Assembly: GCA_039024295.1 (NCBI GenBank)
Contig: JBCDIQ010000357.1
Span: 1 to 5,932, forward strand
DNA from: JBCDIQ01 sp039024295
Lineage (GTDB): Bacteria > Bacteroidota > Bacteroidia > J057
DNA length: 5,932 nucleotides
Direction of reading: 5' to 3'
The notes beneath the pieces were generated by a model that was not told the DNA's origin, did no database searches, and saw only the letters and a program-made list of their open reading frames with translations. This document shows positions 5,348 through 5,932 of this stretch, one piece after another (positions within the stretch are counted from its first letter, which is position 1; every line of letters starts with the position of its first letter). Both the position numbers and the translations under genes were made by a program.

Positions 5348-5932
5348 ATACTTGATAGGTAAGGAAGGACGCCACATACGCCAGTACGGTTAGGTAGACC
5401 AACATCACCATTGCCCATTTCCAGCCAGCTTCTTTTTGGGTCACTGCCAAGGTGCTCATGCATTGCATAGAAATGGCGTAGAATACAATGAGCGATAAAA
5501 TCGTGGCCAACCCGTATACCGGGCTTCCATCAGGATTTTTCTCCTGACGCATGCGGTTAATGAGGGATTTTCGGCCAATCTCTTGTTCCTTCTCTCCTTC
5601 GATGCCTTCGGGATCCTCCTGGTTGTAAATCACGCTCATGGTCCCCACAAACACTTCTCGTGCGGCAAAGGAAGTGATCAAGCTAATGCCGATCTTCCAG
5701 TCATACCCCAAAGGACGAATCACCGGTTCAATGAATTGCCCTGCCTTGGCAGCGTAGGATGCATTTAGCAAGGCAGAAGCTTTTTCCTGTTCTATCACAG
5801 CTTTTTCCGTCTCTGACAAATTGGGCTGGGCCAATTGCTCCGTGTACACCTGCTCGACAGTTTCTCGTTCACTTGTTGGGCCGTAAGAAACCAGGAACCA
5901 CAACACAATAGAAATGGCCATGATGATTTTTC
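5340..5932 (-). CDS. feoB: Ferrous iron transport protein B, C-terminal part (5' end outside window)
   Basis: The C-terminal portion of FeoB, the inner-membrane Fe(II) transporter whose missing N-terminal part carries the GTPase (G-protein) domain. About 197 codons are visible and the frame remains open at the edge (KIIMAISIVLWF), so the Met at 5921 is internal. A membrane segment at the edge is followed by a charged, Glu-rich loop of about 45 residues. Next come FIEPVIRPLGYDWKIG, the helix SFAAREVFVGTM of the core repeat, a cytoplasmic charged loop (EDPEGIEGEKEQEIGRK), the helix with QCMSTLAV, and the final segment WKWAMVMLVYLTVLAYVASF. The conserved Cys of QCMSTLA and the AAREVF motif mark the Nramp-like FeoB core. 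The gene ends with TGA at 5342-5340, inside the tail of the convergent methyltransferase gene. Whether feoA is fused or adjacent lies outside the window. Confidence 0.95.
   Translation of the reverse strand, partial: KIIMAISIVLWFLVSYGPTSERETVEQVYTEQLAQPNLSETEKAVIEQEKASALLNASYAAKAGQFIEPVIRPLGYDWKIGISLITSFAAREVFVGTMSVIYNQEDPEGIEGEKEQEIGRKSLINRMRQEKNPDGSPVYGLATILSLIVFYAISMQCMSTLAVTQKEAGWKWAMVMLVYLTVLAYVASFLTYQVFS

Noticed and set aside
5583..5768. Plus-strand 61-codon frame opposite feoB
   Set aside because: It is antisense to the conserved FeoB core and has no recognisable features.
5740..5885. Glu-rich loop of FeoB as an unusual insertion
   Set aside because: Charged loops of this kind before the FIEPVI block are, as far as I know, common in Bacteroidota FeoB, so I do not count it as novel.

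Overview
The window looks like an ordinary chromosomal segment of a Bacteroidota bacterium, most plausibly a Cytophagales (Cyclobacteriaceae/Algoriphagus-like) relative. This rests on the style of the DnaB, FeoB and Glu-Q-RS-like proteins, roughly 45-50% GC by eye in most genes, and A-rich translation starts with few clear Shine-Dalgarno sequences. The taxonomic placement is inference; no rRNA or other marker is present. Six protein genes are supported, two of them cut by the window edges. There is no tRNA, rRNA, CRISPR array, transposase or phage gene.

Layout. (1) 2-811, plus strand: 3' part of a GluRS-like, anticodon-domain-less protein of the glutamyl-Q-tRNA(Asp) synthetase type. (2) 800-830: a strong hairpin that reads as the terminator of the next, convergent gene and lies partly inside the last codons of the first. 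(3) 852-1826, minus: an aldo/keto reductase of the Kv-channel beta-subunit type. (4) 1934-2683, minus: a ModA-like molybdate-binding lipoprotein, 107 bp upstream of the reductase on the same strand. (5) 2684-2893: a 210-bp divergent intergenic region with a consensus DnaA box, alternating GTGGAA half-sites and an AT-rich stretch. (6) 2894-4417, plus: replicative helicase DnaB. (7) 4418-4552: AT-rich spacer with a weak terminator and a perfect 18-bp palindrome. (8) 4553-5347, plus: an FkbM-type methyltransferase, more AT-rich than its neighbours. (9) 5340-5932, minus: C-terminal part of the ferrous iron transporter FeoB, overlapping the methyltransferase tail by 8 bp.

The genes do not form one pathway. 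They cover tRNA modification, redox metabolism, molybdate uptake, replication, glycan or small-molecule methylation and iron uptake. The reductase and modA could share a transcript, but a weak hairpin separates them. I do not see a convincing new multi-gene system. The most interesting non-coding signal is the DnaA-box and inverted-repeat cluster between modA and dnaB. Next are the degenerate zinc site of the Glu-Q-RS-like protein and the AT-rich methyltransferase gene wedged between two housekeeping genes.
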